From positions 23,500,501 to 23,564,500 of the forward strand of contig NC_081413.1 in assembly GCF_030272615.1 (NCBI RefSeq): a stretch of 64,000 nucleotides of DNA. The letters are read 5' to 3'. Under the pieces are notes generated by a model. It had not been told where the DNA came from and did no database searches. It worked only from the letters and a program-made list of their open reading frames with translations. Made by a program: the position numbers and the translations under genes. Source of the DNA: Cryptomeria japonica (lineage: Eukaryota; Streptophyta; Pinopsida; Cupressales; Cupressaceae). Below, piece after piece: positions 21,872 through 34,879 of this stretch (position 1 is its first letter; each line of letters opens with the position of its first letter).

Positions 21872-23249
21872 TTTCCATTTTTCTATAATTATAAAATATT
21901 GCAGCATCAAATTGGTATGTTACATTCGCTGGCTAGATTTTACATTTACACCCCAAAAATGTATGCATATGAAACAATTAATTTCTCAACTTAACAGTTT
22001 TGTTGAAATGCATCATGAACAGAGCATTCCCTATTCTAATATTTTTTCTCGCTAAACAAATTAAGAGAATGGTAATGACTGATTAAATCTGCACTCCATC
22101 AGGATGCTATTCATTGTTAATGTATATTACATAAGTCAACAAAATTTTTATGTATTCTTAGCATCCACCGTACTTAGGTTAAGGAAATTGCATATTGTGG
22201 CAGTAAAAATACATTTACGTCAAAAATAACACAAAAATCAAAAGATGAGCTCTTTAATTGCCACTGACATTAACTCACAATTATGTACAAACAACTTGAG
22301 AATGCTTAGATTTACAAGTCTTAAACCTTGGAAATAAACTAAGGTCCTGTTCTTCTGTATAATTAAATGTAGAGAATATTGTTTACATGACATAACAATT
22401 GGATCAATTCATTCAAAAATTTGAATAGATCTACATGATGGAGAATTGACAAGCTTAAAAGGGGCATCCAAAACTACCTAAGCTTTTCAAATACTCCGAA
22501 CTATATGGTGCTCAAATAGATCTACATTAATACTCTTTCACAAGTAAACAAATTCAATTGTCATTGCATTACATTTCAACCAAGTAGGGTTACATCATCC
22601 CAAATAAAGATAAATGGATTAAACCTCCTCATAATAAAATTACACAAAAAGAAATAGATTGTATATCTGTTGTATTGTCTCTGGGTTACATGATGTCCGA
22701 CTGTTAGATACATCTGAAAGTACTCAAAATGTGTCCATCTCCTAATAAAGTAGAATGGTAAGATACAATGTGTCATGGCATCTGTTCAGAATCATAGCCG
22801 CACTAACCATCAACAATAGAAATTTACACTTAGAACTACATTTGTTACCAGTTTAAACCTTAATTTTAGTATCTACAAAATGTCTACATCCATGTCATAA
22901 GCCTGTATACACATTACAACAGTAAAATGGCAAACCTTGTGACAAGGGAAAAGGTGGTTTACCACATATTCATTCTCACATTGAAAATTGTTGCATATAA
23001 CATTTAACAGTGATATTCTTGGCGTAATATGATAATAAGGTTCCCTCTAAGAATATCATGAACATTTAGACATGTCTTGGTTTTTGGTTGTGGGCATATA
23101 AGGCAGAGTGGGGGACGGACTTACCATGAAAAAAAACTAAGTTTATTTACCATATGTTACATGTTATACTCTGATTGGTATCAGTGTATTAAGCCCTGAA
23201 CTTAAAGACCCATTTTATCAAATCTTTGGGATTAACCGGCTTGGTTCAC
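21872..23249. other. AT-rich flank, possibly 3' UTR of the MYB-CC gene
   Basis: No coding sequence, LTR or repeat structure is recognised. The part next to 23250 should contain the 3' UTR of the minus-strand gene ending there, but I cannot place a polyadenylation site with confidence. Confidence 0.4.
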
Positions 23250-24089
23250 TTATGTCCATGGTGGAAACAAACCAGCTTGGGAAGATGGAACATTATGGTG
23301 TCCATCACGGCCATCCAATGCACTTGAAAATTCACCTTGAGATGCACTAGACAGATTCGATGCATGCAAACAAGTTGGAATTTGAATATGAGATTGAGAA
23401 GACACAAATCCCATGGAAGCAGATGCATTTGTCTCCAAGAATTGTTTAAAAAAGTCGTGGGCATGAGGAATTTGGTCTACATCATCTCTCGATAAGTTCT
23501 CTGACAATTCTTGCACAGGCAAGTCTGCAGTATGCTGGGATGGTGTAGGAGACTCAACCTGCCTTGTCAAACTTACAACCCTGCTTTGGTAGTTTGAACC
23601 AGGTGATTTTTCAACTCTAAAATGTGAGGACTGGCTAGAGAATGACACTGGCATCAGTCGCTGTTCATTATATGGCTGACTTGCCAAGTTCTCAACATCA
23701 TTGTTGAATCTGCTTCTTTTCAAAGGTGGTCCAAACTCAGGACTAGCTGAATCTGCAATACCATCACTGCCCATGTATGAATAGGAGGAAGCTTGATGTT
23801 GCTCTTCCTCTCTATGGTGAATAACACCTACATCTTGATGCTTTTGAGTAATATCAACCAGAGGCATGGTAATGTTCCCATCTTTTGTTTGGATCTCATC
23901 CAATTTGCCACTCTTTCGTTGACCATCAGAATTCGGAAAAGCATTGTCTATACCTTCATCAGGTTCTTCAGAACGAGCGGAGAGTTCAGGGGAAGAGGAT
24001 GATTGATTTTTGGCTCTCTCCTGCTCTTCAATGATCTTCTGTAAATATTTACCCTGAGCCTCAATTCGTAATTGTAAATGCCTTTGTAC
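23250..24089 (-). CDS. MYB-CC (PHR/PHL-like) transcription factor, terminal exon
   Basis: The exon opens after a good 3' splice site (ttctttggcag on the minus strand, AG at 24090-24091) in phase 0 with VQRHLQLRIEAQGKYLQKII. This is the second half of the MYB-CC coiled-coil domain (the LHEQLE motif would sit in the preceding exon). The rest, about 250 residues, is Ser/Gln-rich with an acidic patch and a PLKRSRF basic stretch, ending ...AGLFPPWT at a TAA at 23250-23252. MYB-CC proteins bind DNA as dimers through the GARP/MYB domain plus this coiled coil; PHR1-type members control phosphate-starvation genes. The MYB domain is not in the window, so the exact subgroup and partner exons are unknown. 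The frame is intact, which supports a live gene. Confidence 0.85.
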   Translation of the reverse strand, partial: VQRHLQLRIEAQGKYLQKIIEEQERAKNQSSSSPELSARSEEPDEGIDNAFPNSDGQRKSGKLDEIQTKDGNITMPLVDITQKHQDVGVIHHREEEQHQASSYSYMGSDGIADSASPEFGPPLKRSRFNNDVENLASQPYNEQRLMPVSFSSQSSHFRVEKSPGSNYQSRVVSLTRQVESPTPSQHTADLPVQELSENLSRDDVDQIPHAHDFFKQFLETNASASMGFVSSQSHIQIPTCLHASNLSSASQGEFSSALDGRDGHHNVPSSQAGLFPPWT

Positions 24090-27000
24090 CTGCCAAAGAA
24101 TGTTCATAATATGTAAGATACCTAGCCATTTGATTAGAGTTTCATATAACAGAAATCATGTAACTTGTAACTTGTAAAATATAACTTCCACAAAATAAGC
24201 ACATGCTGTTCATCTTGTTGATCCAAGTGAGTTAAACTGTTCTCTTTCCATCCCCCCAACCCAATCTACATCTGAATCATTGCTGGGCTTTCATTACAAA
24301 AGCCAAAACATATAACCTCCATTAATAAAATTCTTGTTTTATTCTTTCTTCGCTTATAGTTAACAGAGAAATAGATTTATCTCTATACGACAAACTCAAG
24401 AAGTGACTTTATTGACCATATTCATGATACCATCAGGAGGATAGTTGTTTAAGGTGTCTTCCTCACCTACTTGGCTTTCATTTTTCAGTCATTTACTTCT
24501 GCAATCTATAAATTTTTCAGAACTACCGGAACTAGTATGATAGGATTTCAATCCAATAAATAGCTGGTGTAGGCTTATACATGTGGCCAAATGTATACTA
24601 CTTTGTAAGAGAACTTCTCGGTCAAAGTATTTGTTTAACTTTTCAAGATTCTATTTATCATTTCTGTTCATGGCTAATTAGAAGAGGATTATCATTACTA
24701 GAATTTATCTGGTAATATTGAAAATTATGCTTAATGGGACTTCTTTTGAAATATTCTTTAGTAATTCGTTGCTTGAAAATATTTAAGGATGGGAGCTAGT
24801 TTTGAGGCCACAGAATAAATTTAGCGAATGTCAATATTTCCACTGCTACCATAACTTGATCATTATTCATCCATAATTTCCACCAAAAACAGTTAGAAAC
24901 CAGGAATCAAACATGTAAACTACACTTCTACTTGAATATCGAATGGCAGTGATAATTGGTTGGAATTAAAGAGCTGCTATCAAAAAAATGAAGTTCTGAA
25001 ATGTGAAGATGCAGCACAAACACAAAGATTTATCCTGGGGAAACCCGGTGGGAGTTGAAAACCTAGTTGGTAGAGGCAGTTGTTCTCTACCAGAGTGTAT
25101 TTCTTGAAATAGACAAGTACAAAGTGTGTTACAACCTCTATCAAGCCTATTAGAACTTCAATTTTCTATATGATACAACAATTCAATTATCCTCCTCCAA
25201 TGATGAACATCATGCTCTACACCTCTTTATACTATATAGTTGTTGGGAAACTTCCCCTCATGTTCTATAAAGATTCAAATGGAATTGGAAGTGGAAAAGT
25301 TGATTGTCCATTTCAAATTTCTTTGTTTTTACAATCACCTTTTGCAGGTGATCGTTACAAAACCACCCCCTTGAAGAACTGGTGACTTTGAAATTGGCCC
25401 TAAACAAAACCAGCAATTTTGTAAAATGGGTTTTGTGGATGGTTTCGTAACCTGAACATTTTGCTAAAGCATTTTCCTTTGAGGATGAGCTTTACTCCTA
25501 GGTCCAATACAGATAAATTGTGGTTAGGAGTTATAAGTATTTTCTTTTTTCGTTAGGTTACAAGTGAAGGCATAACATTATTTCCGAAGGTATTGTCTTT
25601 GCTTCATTTAGTGGACACTGATCAGAAGTTAAACATTTGTATATCTTAATAGCACATAATTAATAATAACTCTTCGTTGAAAATGAATCATCCTATGCTC
25701 AAAATGTTACCTTTTTCCACCTTAACAAGATATTGCTTGAGTGATTTAGTAGATTGATCTTATTTGCAACTGCTTGCATTTGCATGATATGAAGGTTTTA
25801 TTGTATCCATAATAGCAAATATAAGAGTTAAAAGACTTGAAATTCTCAATCCATGAATTTCAGTAAACAATCTTATGGAAACAACTATGTGGAAGATTTT
25901 TAATCATTGTTTTAGATAACCTCCTTTTTCATTGTGATAATAGACCATAGAGTGTATTCCAAAATGTTGATTCAAACTCTTCTACTCATTTTTTTCACAA
26001 CAGCTTGTTTTTTCATCAATATAGGAGTTTTAATAGACCTTTTCTCAAGGGCGTAGAACAATTGTTTCTGTAAAAGATTTTTCCAATCAAATCCCTTAGT
26101 TTTTTTAAGTACTGGCTTCTTCTAGAAAATTTAGATAAGAATCTACTCTAGAACCACTCTAGACCTAAAAGATTGGATTTCATGAACATGAGTTGGCTTT
26201 ATCCAATCTTAAATGACTTTAATTTTCTTAGTTTCAATAAATATTTCCTATCTATATGACACATTGTATCCTCAATATTTAGTTTCCTTTTCGACAAAGG
26301 CGTACATATACACAAATTATGATTATCATGCCCTGTACGAATTTTTAGGAATATTTCTAGATACTCCTTGTATTTCTATATTTCTTACTAAAAATTAGTT
26401 GTCGAGGAACATTATATTTTTTTTTAGGCAGGGACAGAACATATCATTCATCATTCTACACCTTGCGTTCCAATCTCACATCCTTGGCGAAATTGGAAAA
26501 GATGTTGTAGTACCTTGTAAAACTTTGAAATTTCTATTAAAAAGTAATTAGGCATAACATCCTTCAAATACAGGATCTCAAGTGACATCAAAGCGTATCA
26601 AATATGCAGCATAGAAACACAAAACTTGAGTCCAAAAATTAACAAAGAAGAATAAAAGAGTTGATTCAGTTCCTTTCAGTGAGAGGCACTTGGATCTTGA
26701 TAGGAATCAAATCATTTGATAGATGTTTGACTGTCTTTGAAAATACCAAGAACCTTGATGAATAAGAAGCTATTCAGAGGAAACATAACCAAGTATTCCA
26801 AAGTCTCCATTAATCTCCCCAATATAGGGATCAGAGGCCATCACCACATGTGATACTGATGCATTTGAATGTGCTCGTCTTTTAAAAGGCACAATCCCAA
26901 CTTAAAAAGAGAAGGAATTTAATTATGCACCATTTTACCAAGGTATCAAGGAAATTGTGAAGCGGTATGGTACCATACTATGTGTCACATTAGACACTAA

Positions 27001-29709
27001 AAGCTCAAAATACAAGGTAAATGTAGGTGTTTGTAAAATCCATGAATTAAATAATACACTTGTATATAGTTCAACTACTCGCCAACTTGCAAAAATTTCA
27101 GCTGGCTGAGGTTTTGCAGTTTCAACACACCCGTTTTTGCAGCTGAGTATTCATTAGTTTCAGCGCAGAACTCATCTTGGGTACTCATAAGTACTTGGCA
27201 AGTCTGATGCTAAGACTTAGCAGACACAATCCATGTATAGTAACATGGATTTTACACTAAAAGAGCAAAAGTTTTTCCTTTTTAAGCTTAAACATTCACA
27301 CATCTTCTTCTCATAGCGTTTGAGCATCTCCTGAGCAGATTGGAGTGATTTTATAGCAGATACGAAGAGTAGATTTAGGAATTTTGGGTTTCCATATTAG
27401 CTGTTTTTTTCTCTTTTCTTTTTTTTCCAAGCATGTGAATTCTTCCTATAGTGTTCATATTAGGTTTCTAGACATTAGTTACAGTCATACATGCATTGAA
27501 TTCAATTTTTGTAACTTTTATTGTTGATTTATTCTATTTTTTATGAATGAAATTGCTGGGTTTTGCCATTGTAGGGTTTATGATTTAGGGACAAAAAACC
27601 CTTTTTTTGGTTAATTTAATTAATGCCCTTCAATTATGTTTGAAATGCATTTTATGTGAATTTTATTTCACAACTTGCTAGAAACTATGACATTGCTTGT
27701 GACTATGCTATAATTGGACCAGTCTAGGGGAGTGTGATTTGCCTCTCCCACAAGAAGAATCTTAATGGAGGCGTCAATCACAAATACCGTATTGCAAGCA
27801 TTCCTTCTTGTGACAGCAAGCTATGTAAAAATAACTGCGGAAAAAGCAAAATAAGAGATGTGGGGAGCCCTCGTATTGCTAGAATGAGAAGAAACAAAAG
27901 AGGGAAAGAACACAAACACCCACAGTAGAAGCCATTAGTCCTAACTCGGTAATAGAAACAGAGATAGATATGGCAGACACTATAAGCTTTAGTCATCATC
28001 CATGCATATGAGGCATATCCCTTCCATTCAATTTGGTCAAAGCTCGATTACAAAACTTTTGTGTGTTAAGAAAGGAGTCTTGACTTTTCTCCTATTGTTA
28101 AGAATATAAAAATGCAATTTTAGAGCAATAAAACAAAATCAAAATCATCTTTTGGGCTATAGAGGTCATTTTTGGCCAAAATAAATATTCTTGACTGTTC
28201 TACATTAGTTTTGAGATGACTAGCACATGATATTTTCAAGCTCTACAATTTTAAAAAGAGAGGTCCAATCAACCTCCCAAATCAAACGTTGGGCCTCCCA
28301 CATTGAGAATATAAGAACATTTATGACTTATAATTGTTGGCCAACTTATGGCACATGTTGTGAGATGTCATAAGTCCTCATTGAATGGAGATAATGGAGC
28401 CAAAATGAAGTGCCCAAGTTGGTGAGTGCATTTTGGCAAACTTATGGCAAGTGGAAGGATTTTGTTATGTTTAGCCTATGGACTCATCTTGGGATTTAGG
28501 TCTTGGACTTCTAACTAGGGGTATGGGTGCCACAATTTGGGTGGTTTTACCTCATGGTGCTGTAATTACTATTTGATGATTTCATGTACTTCTTCTCCTA
28601 TCTAGAGGGTGCTTGAGATGGAGGTTTTGATAATGAGGTTTGCAGGTATTGTTGGGCTACCATAATTGGTCCAAATCTTTGGTTAGTAATACTCTTGTAA
28701 AAGTTTAGACTTTAGAACTTAGAAGTGCATAGTAACCTTTGATTACTAAATAATACATTAAGTTGCAAGAATATGATCCTAGGTAGACCTATAACTGTGA
28801 CTAAATTCATTGTAATATTCAATTGCTTGAAATAACTATATTTTATAAATAAAGTGCAACCAATATTTTATTATAAAACTTAAAAAGCTTCTCAAGGTGA
28901 TATTTAATACTGACTCTGAGTTCAAAGTGGCAACTAAAGTGCGAAAAGAAACAGTAAAATAAAGGAAAAAGGGAAATTATTTTAGTTGCCCTAAAAGTGT
29001 CTTAAAAAGGAGTTTTGGGGAAGAGAGGGAACTCTGAACAATTTATCAAACTCTATTTTTTGGGAGATTGAGTGGTTCAGTCAAAGGACAAAAAACCTTT
29101 TGGCAGTCAGTTTTGTGGATGAAAACTGACCTAGGTGATCGAGTGATTTCACTCAAAAATCACCATTTATGCTATATTTCATTTGTGTGAAGTTTTCAAG
29201 ATTTTTGTGTTGGGAGATTGGTATTGAAAAGTGAAAATAACTTTAAGTTCATCATTTTGATTTGCAAAAGATTCCAAGATTGGGTTTTAGGGATAAATCA
29301 TTTACAAGCAAATAATATAAATTTTTGGTATGTGTTGAAAAGACAGATGATTCTATTACTTCCAGATTTCCATTAATATTATTATAAGGATTCTTGAAAT
29401 CAACAAAAACTTGATTTGGTCTCGAATATGAGAAAATTATATTTCAGAGGTTTGTGGATCCCAAATACCCAGCTGCATATCTGAAATTACTATCATAAGA
29501 TGAAGGAAGCACTAGAATAATGTTATTTCTGCCCTTTATGTCAGTAAAGAGGCTTATGAATAATAAAGGAGCATTTGTGGAGTCTTAAGAACTGTGGACT
29601 TTTAATGTCAATTAGTCGCCTCCATCCAAGTCTTCCATTTCACAATAGAAGGAATCCCCTCATTTTTGAATGGTTTACAAAGGCATTATGCTAGCCGCAA
29701 TTAATCTGC
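24090..29709. other. Unassigned AT-rich region, possible intron of the MYB-CC gene
   Basis: I looked on the minus strand for the LHEQLE exon and for the GARP/MYB exons (LTLYHLKSHLQKYR-type text) and found none, so the upstream intron either spans this region or the gene is truncated. Patches around 25026-25400 and 28260-28700 have an LTR-like look (promoter- or leader-type text without frames), but no ends or duplications could be fixed. No RNA gene is seen. Confidence 0.4.
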
Positions 29710-29748
29710 TGCCAATCATGAAAGATTGTTTTTTATTAAGGGAAAAAC

Positions 29749-29840
29749 AGGTTTTGAGGGGACCTGAAACCCCTTACAACAGGTTTTGAGGGGACTTGAA
29801 ACCCCTTACAACAGGTTTTGAAGGGACCCGAAACCCTCGG
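29749..29840. repeat. Three tandem 32-bp units near the retroposon A-tail
   Basis: Units at 29749-29780, 29781-29812 and 29813-29840 (partial), each starting aggttttga(g/a)ggga and containing gaaaccc. Short complementary arms (ggttt/aaacc) are present within each unit. Confidence 0.88.
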
Positions 29841-31812
29841 ATTTTACAAGGATCCGGAACCCACAAAACAACACTACCAAATGATACAACATAGAAAGCC
29901 AGCAGCCCAACCTCAGCCTAATCATCATGGATAAAACATTGAAGAGTCAGCTGAAAAGAAAAGTAGGCCAAAGCCCTACTTAGACAAAATTTCGAAGGGT
30001 TTTATCAAGGCTCCCTTAACCTTTAACAAATACTAGGGGTTTTTCCACGCACCCATAACCTGAAGCTTAGCAAACAAGGATCCCAATCCCATAACAGCCA
30101 GATCAAAGAAGAGAAGCATTACAGAATAATCTCGAACTAAAGGGTTTTGAAAGGCTCCCCAAACTTTTAGGCTGGGTTTTGAAATGGCTCCCAAAACCAT
30201 CAAATTGAAACCAGCAAAGATAATCCATCTAAAAGTCAGCAACCTTCCAGCATCGCTCCTCTCCACCTCAATAGGACAAGGATCCACCTCAATAGAAACT
30301 GAAAAGACACAGACCACCATCTGAAAAATCCAAGCACCGTTCAACAACACAAAATCCATCGGCAAAGGAACAAGACCACACCAATAAGCAGGACTAATGG
30401 GTTTTAGAAAGGTTCCCAAAACCTTAAACAAGAGGAGGCAAAAACTATTCAAGCTCCAAACAAGAAGGCTCCACCAAAGTCTCCACCTCCATAGGAGACA
30501 AGTGACAGGGACCCAACAACCTAGAGATGATAGCATTCAGACGACTAGCCTCAACAAGCTGGGTATGTAATATCCCCACGATTTTATTTTTATTTTTAAC
30601 ACAACAAGATCCCGTTAAGGTTAGAATAATCAAACTTACGCAGAAAAGAAATGCTGAAAGTAACCCTTTCACTTTCTAATCACCGAGAGCCCAATATGGG
30701 AGGGTGAGAGCATAGGGTGTCAAGGGGATCGTTAACTCAAATAACTGCAGGAAAAGAACTCTCAAATACAATACTAGGCGGCAAGCCAACCCCTTCCACT
30801 TTCCAGCGGGATAATGAGAATACTGAAAGATCACTTGGCAGTAAACCAGTCAAGGACAAGCCAAGAAACTGAAGAAGCAATCACTCAACTACTTATCCAA
30901 CAGGAGGACTTGAAATGAAATTACAATCAACTCTACCGCTTATGCAGCAGGAGGATAGTATTACAATATTCAAAATAGGCAGCAAAGCCAGCCTCTTCCA
31001 CTTATGCAGTGGGACTAAGAGCAATAATCCAATTAGATAGCTGTTAGTACTACTAACTAGCTTTACAATACACAATATGGATTACAATTTTAGGGAAATC
31101 ACTTCTCCAAAGATAGGCGGCAAGGCCAGCCTCTTCCACTTATGCAGTGGGACAAGAAAGAACAATAGAAACTACTATTAGTACTACTATCAGCATTACA
31201 ATATGAATCATAGCATATAAGAGTGATGAACCAAGTGCAATAACATGACCAACAGCTGCAAATGAAACCAAATCCTTTCTCTTCACACCAATGAACTCAC
31301 ACACCCCAAAACCAACTCCAAACACCAAAAACTCTAATTCTGATATACTCCTAGCACGCTGAAAACACACAGACCAGCAACACCAAATCCCACTAAAACA
31401 CTCACAACTCACCCAATTCTTAACCAAATGACACGAAACTGAAAGCAAATGATCACTAGGAGGTAGGTGATCATTCTTAGGACAACAAAACATGGAAAAA
31501 CGACCCCAATAATTTATGCACGCATTCCAAAGTGCTCAGCCACATGGTACAGCCAGCTAAGGTACAATTTTGCAAAAATAAAATCCAAAACACCATTTTA
31601 AGCTCTATAAACTTGCAAAATGAATTGCCTAAACCATAAAGAAAGATAGATGAAATACCCAGAATGAGGAAAATGACACACTGAGACCTGCGACCAAAAA
31701 TCCACTTAAGCACACACTGCAACCAGCAACATGAACACTCAAGAAAACACACCAAAACATCTGAAACTGACACAAATTCTGCAACATTGTTCTTCAATCC
31801 AGTCCTCTGAAT

Positions 31813-32786
31813 CATAGTTTTAAAACTCGTGGACTCGCCACGGACTCGCGAGTCCATGGGAGCCACGAGTCGACTCGCCAGGACTCGCCGAGGCGAGTCC
31901 TAGCGAGTCCATCTGAAAGACTCGCGAGTCTTTTGCAAGGACTCGCGCGAGTCTTTTGCATGGACTCGCGAGTCTTTCAGATGGACTCGTGCGACCCAGA
32001 GAAAATGTCATGCAAGCTTTAAAATTGAGTTTAACATGTGAAAAAATTAGGTCTCTCCGTCAGGATTCACTTATACTTTAAGTTATATTCCATATATACT
32101 GTCAGGATGTTTGAGAGTGGTTTCGGACCTCCAGGAGTTATAATGCAAAATCTAGTTTTTGGAGGATTCTTCAATTTCCAGACTTAGTCAGATTTCAGGA
32201 TCAGGAAGACATTCCAGACTTAGCCAAATTTCAGGGCATTTGAAGATCAAGATGACATTCCAGACTTTAAGTTATATTCCATATATATTGTCAGGATGTT
32301 TGAGAGTGGTTTCGAACCTCCAGGAGTTATAATACAAAATCTAGTTTTTGGAGGATTCTTCAATTTTCCAGACTTAGTCAAATTTTAGGATCTTTCGGCG
32401 ATGCCCCTTGACCCCAACTTGGGGGCATTGCTCCAAAACCCCCGTCGAAAAATATGGGGGGAAATTGTGCCGATGGAAGTAGGGAAAATTTAACCTCCGA
32501 GTCTGATTAGGCTCCATATAAAAGCATAATTAGCATTGAAGAAATCTTGGTATTATACATTTTAGAGTTGAAAGTTTGAAACTATGAGTATGTGACATGT
32601 GTAATGTTTCAATTATGGCTCTTATGTTCTCTAAATGCATTAATTTCTTTATGTTTTTTTGTAAAACTACGGTTTTTTTTTTTGCCGAGTCCTTGCCGAG
32701 TCTTTCACGAGTCTTTCACGAGTCCGAGTCCGAGTCCAAATTTTTGGTTTGCCGAGTCCGTGGCGAGTCCGAGTTTTTCAACTATG
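31813..32786. mobile_element. Non-autonomous hAT element
   Basis: Perfect 8-bp target duplication ctctgaat (31805-31812 and 32787-32794). 17-bp terminal inverted repeats CATAGTTTTAAAACTCG and, from the right end, CATAGTTGAAAAACTCG. Both ends are packed with GACTCG/CGAGTC subterminal repeats (31830-31990 and 32690-32775). 974 bp, no transposase. An internal direct repeat occurs near 32070-32165 and 32260-32350 (a gtcaggatgtttgagagtgg segment). The size, duplication and terminal motif define the hAT superfamily. Confidence 0.9.
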
Positions 32787-33676
32787 CTCTGAATGAAGAG
32801 CAATCTCTAGCTCGACTAGTTGTTGTATTGCAAGCAAGAAATCAAGCTATGGCTAGGAGGTAAGCGTTCCCCGAAGCTTTCACTCTGCATTTCGATAACA
32901 TTTCATTATAAAAAATTCTTGGATACCAAAAACAAGAGCCCAACACTCTTATTTATAGACTTTGTGTCTCCAAATTCAAATTCACATTCCCTCCAAATGA
33001 ACACGAAACCCAAATGCACATTCACTTCACATTATTTTGAAATTACATTTCATTTCTCCTTTCTCCAAATCGACCTTCTCATAGGAGAAAATATACTTTA
33101 TAAAAATGACAATAAAATCATAATGTGGCATCCAAGGTAGATAAGTGAAATATATTATAAAATTAACTTATTTCTCCATAAGGCATCCATCTTGCCTTAT
33201 TAATATTTCACTTTATAAAGTATTTTTCCTTAACAATAAATCGCCCAATATATAATTAAGGAAATGACTTAGATATCAATATAACTTAAGCAATCCCTTT
33301 AAAATAAATCGTCCAACCTTTGCCTTAAGTTATAATTTAATTTAAAACACCATTTTTCATCAAATAGGGATGCCAGAAAACCATCAATTATTGTTGGACC
33401 ATAACAAGTAGTAACTAGAGCAATTATTTTCGAAGCATCATTTATCAAAAAGACGGGGGTCTGAACTTGCCAAAACAAGCTCCAAGGATATGGGGAAACA
33501 AGCTGAGAGAATTGCCCTACCAGAAATAGTCAATGAATTGAGCTGAGTGGAAGAACCCTTGCCAAGAATAGCACCAAAAAATGCTTGGAAGACCAATTGC
33601 TCAAACTGACCTGTCGGAAATAGCCATCTGAATAGGCCTGCTAACATCCTACTAAAATAGAACTACTAAAAATAGT

Positions 33677-33757
33677 ACTTACTAAAAATAGTAAGTGTTT
33701 CCAAAGTGATTTTAACCACATTCTGAGCAGTTGTCGCACTTACTAAAAATAGTAAGT
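33677..33757. promoter_or_regulatory. Pair of 20-bp palindromes in the solo LTR
   Basis: acttactaaaaatagtaagt at 33677-33696 and again at 33738-33757, 220-300 bp from the right end of the LTR, corresponding to U3 if the element reads leftward. Confidence 0.7.
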
Positions 33758-34879
33758 CCGGAAAAAGTCACCCGATGCAGATGCATGTCGAACCATCTTG
33801 AAGCTCTCTGAAAACCCAAAAGGAATCCAGAATCCAAACTGTCAAACTCCCACATACACCCCCTAAAAACACCAAAGAATCCTCCTAATGAATAGGAAAC
33901 CCTAATTTCTGCTCCCGACTAGCCTACAAGCCTCCGAAACGGCCAACTAAACTAATCACTGTGGAGAAGGGGACATTACAGGGTAATAGAGATACGCAAA
34001 AAATTCCATCCAACTTCATCCAACCAACCACTCTTCCCCTCAATAGAAGAGTTATTCACCTCTATAGAACAGGCTGAGAATAAAAGATAGATGGAAGCCA
34101 TAGCCACGACATTGATCCTCTTGAGAAAAGTAGGAATAGTGAAGCACCCAGTCCACACCCCTTCAGAAAAGAAGCAGGAACAACAACCCTCAAGAGGATA
34201 CCCAAAAACACAAACAAAAAGGGCCAAGCAAGCCCCCACCACAAAAACCAGAGGCCTCCGAAAGCAAAGATCTTGAGTAAAACCTCCTGCAACACCAAAG
34301 CCATTTCCTTGAGTAGAGGATCCCCAACCAAAACGCATCCTAAGGGGAGAGAAAAGCCCAAAAGCTCAAGGGAAAGCCAGAAGACAGAAACACCCTCTGG
34401 AACTTCAAGGATATCTGCATCTTTATCTCCATCCGAATCCCAAACTCCCCCAACACACGCGCACAAGATTAGTGCAAAACCACAGTCAGGAGAGTAACAT
34501 TGGATCAGAAACCCATCTCAGACCACACCCAACTGGACAAACAGAATAGAGAGAAATCCGAGGAAACCCGCAGTACCATCGCAGCTCCATCTTAGCGCTC
34601 TTGAATAGCCACGAGTCAAACCAAAACACACTGAGACAGCCAAAGAGACGACACCCAAACAAAGTGTATGGGCTAGCTGTAAAGAGTAGACCCCTCCCAC
34701 GAACCATTGAACTAAGGGGGTACAAACCACTCCCACCTCAGTCTTCAATCCGCCATCTTCCGTCTCCTCTACATCTTCTTCCCCTATAGAAACCCTAACC
34801 TTTGAACCACGCCTGCTCTCGCTCTCGCTCCGGCTCCCACTCATTTCAAATTTACTAATGCCAATCATGAAAGATTGTT

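Larger units (their letters stand above)
30566..33980 (-). mobile_element. Solo LTR, TGTAATATCCCC/GGGGACATTACA family
   Basis: Ends TGTAATATCCCC and GGGGACATTACA with a perfect 5-bp duplication gggta (30561-30565 and 33981-33985). Homologous in inverted orientation to 50110-52733, for example the shared caccgagagcccaat segment and the repeated ttccacttatgcagtggga motifs (30890-31150). It contains a hAT insertion (31813-32786); without it the LTR is about 2.4 kb. No PBS or internal region is seen, so it is a solo LTR left by LTR-LTR recombination. Short frames on the minus strand have no domain. Orientation is inferred from the palindromes near the right end matching U3 in relatives. Confidence 0.82.
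29731..34858 (-). mobile_element. Retroposed sequence with 21-bp target duplication and A-tail
   Basis: Flanked by identical 21-bp copies of tgccaatcatgaaagattgtt at 29710-29730 and 34859-34879. On the minus strand the left end is AATAAAAAA, a short A-tail with a poly(A) signal, so it looks like LINE-type target-primed insertion of a transcript. Without the solo LTR nested inside, it is about 1.7 kb. The 5' end (right) opens a short frame, MSGSRSESESRRGSKVRVSI (34835 leftward), without known domain; no RT or endonuclease is visible. It could be a non-autonomous retroposon or a processed transcript. Three 32-bp tandem units lie next to the A-tail. Confidence 0.72.

Noticed and set aside
24090-29709. 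Upstream MYB-CC exons (LHEQLE and GARP/MYB domain)
   Set aside because: No minus-strand text matching these motifs was found, so none is reported.
30033-34868. Several minus-strand frames with hydrophobic, Cys/Trp-rich products that could pass for membrane proteins
   Set aside because: They lie in the solo LTR or retroposon, lack conserved motifs and overlap each other in different frames; composition explains them.
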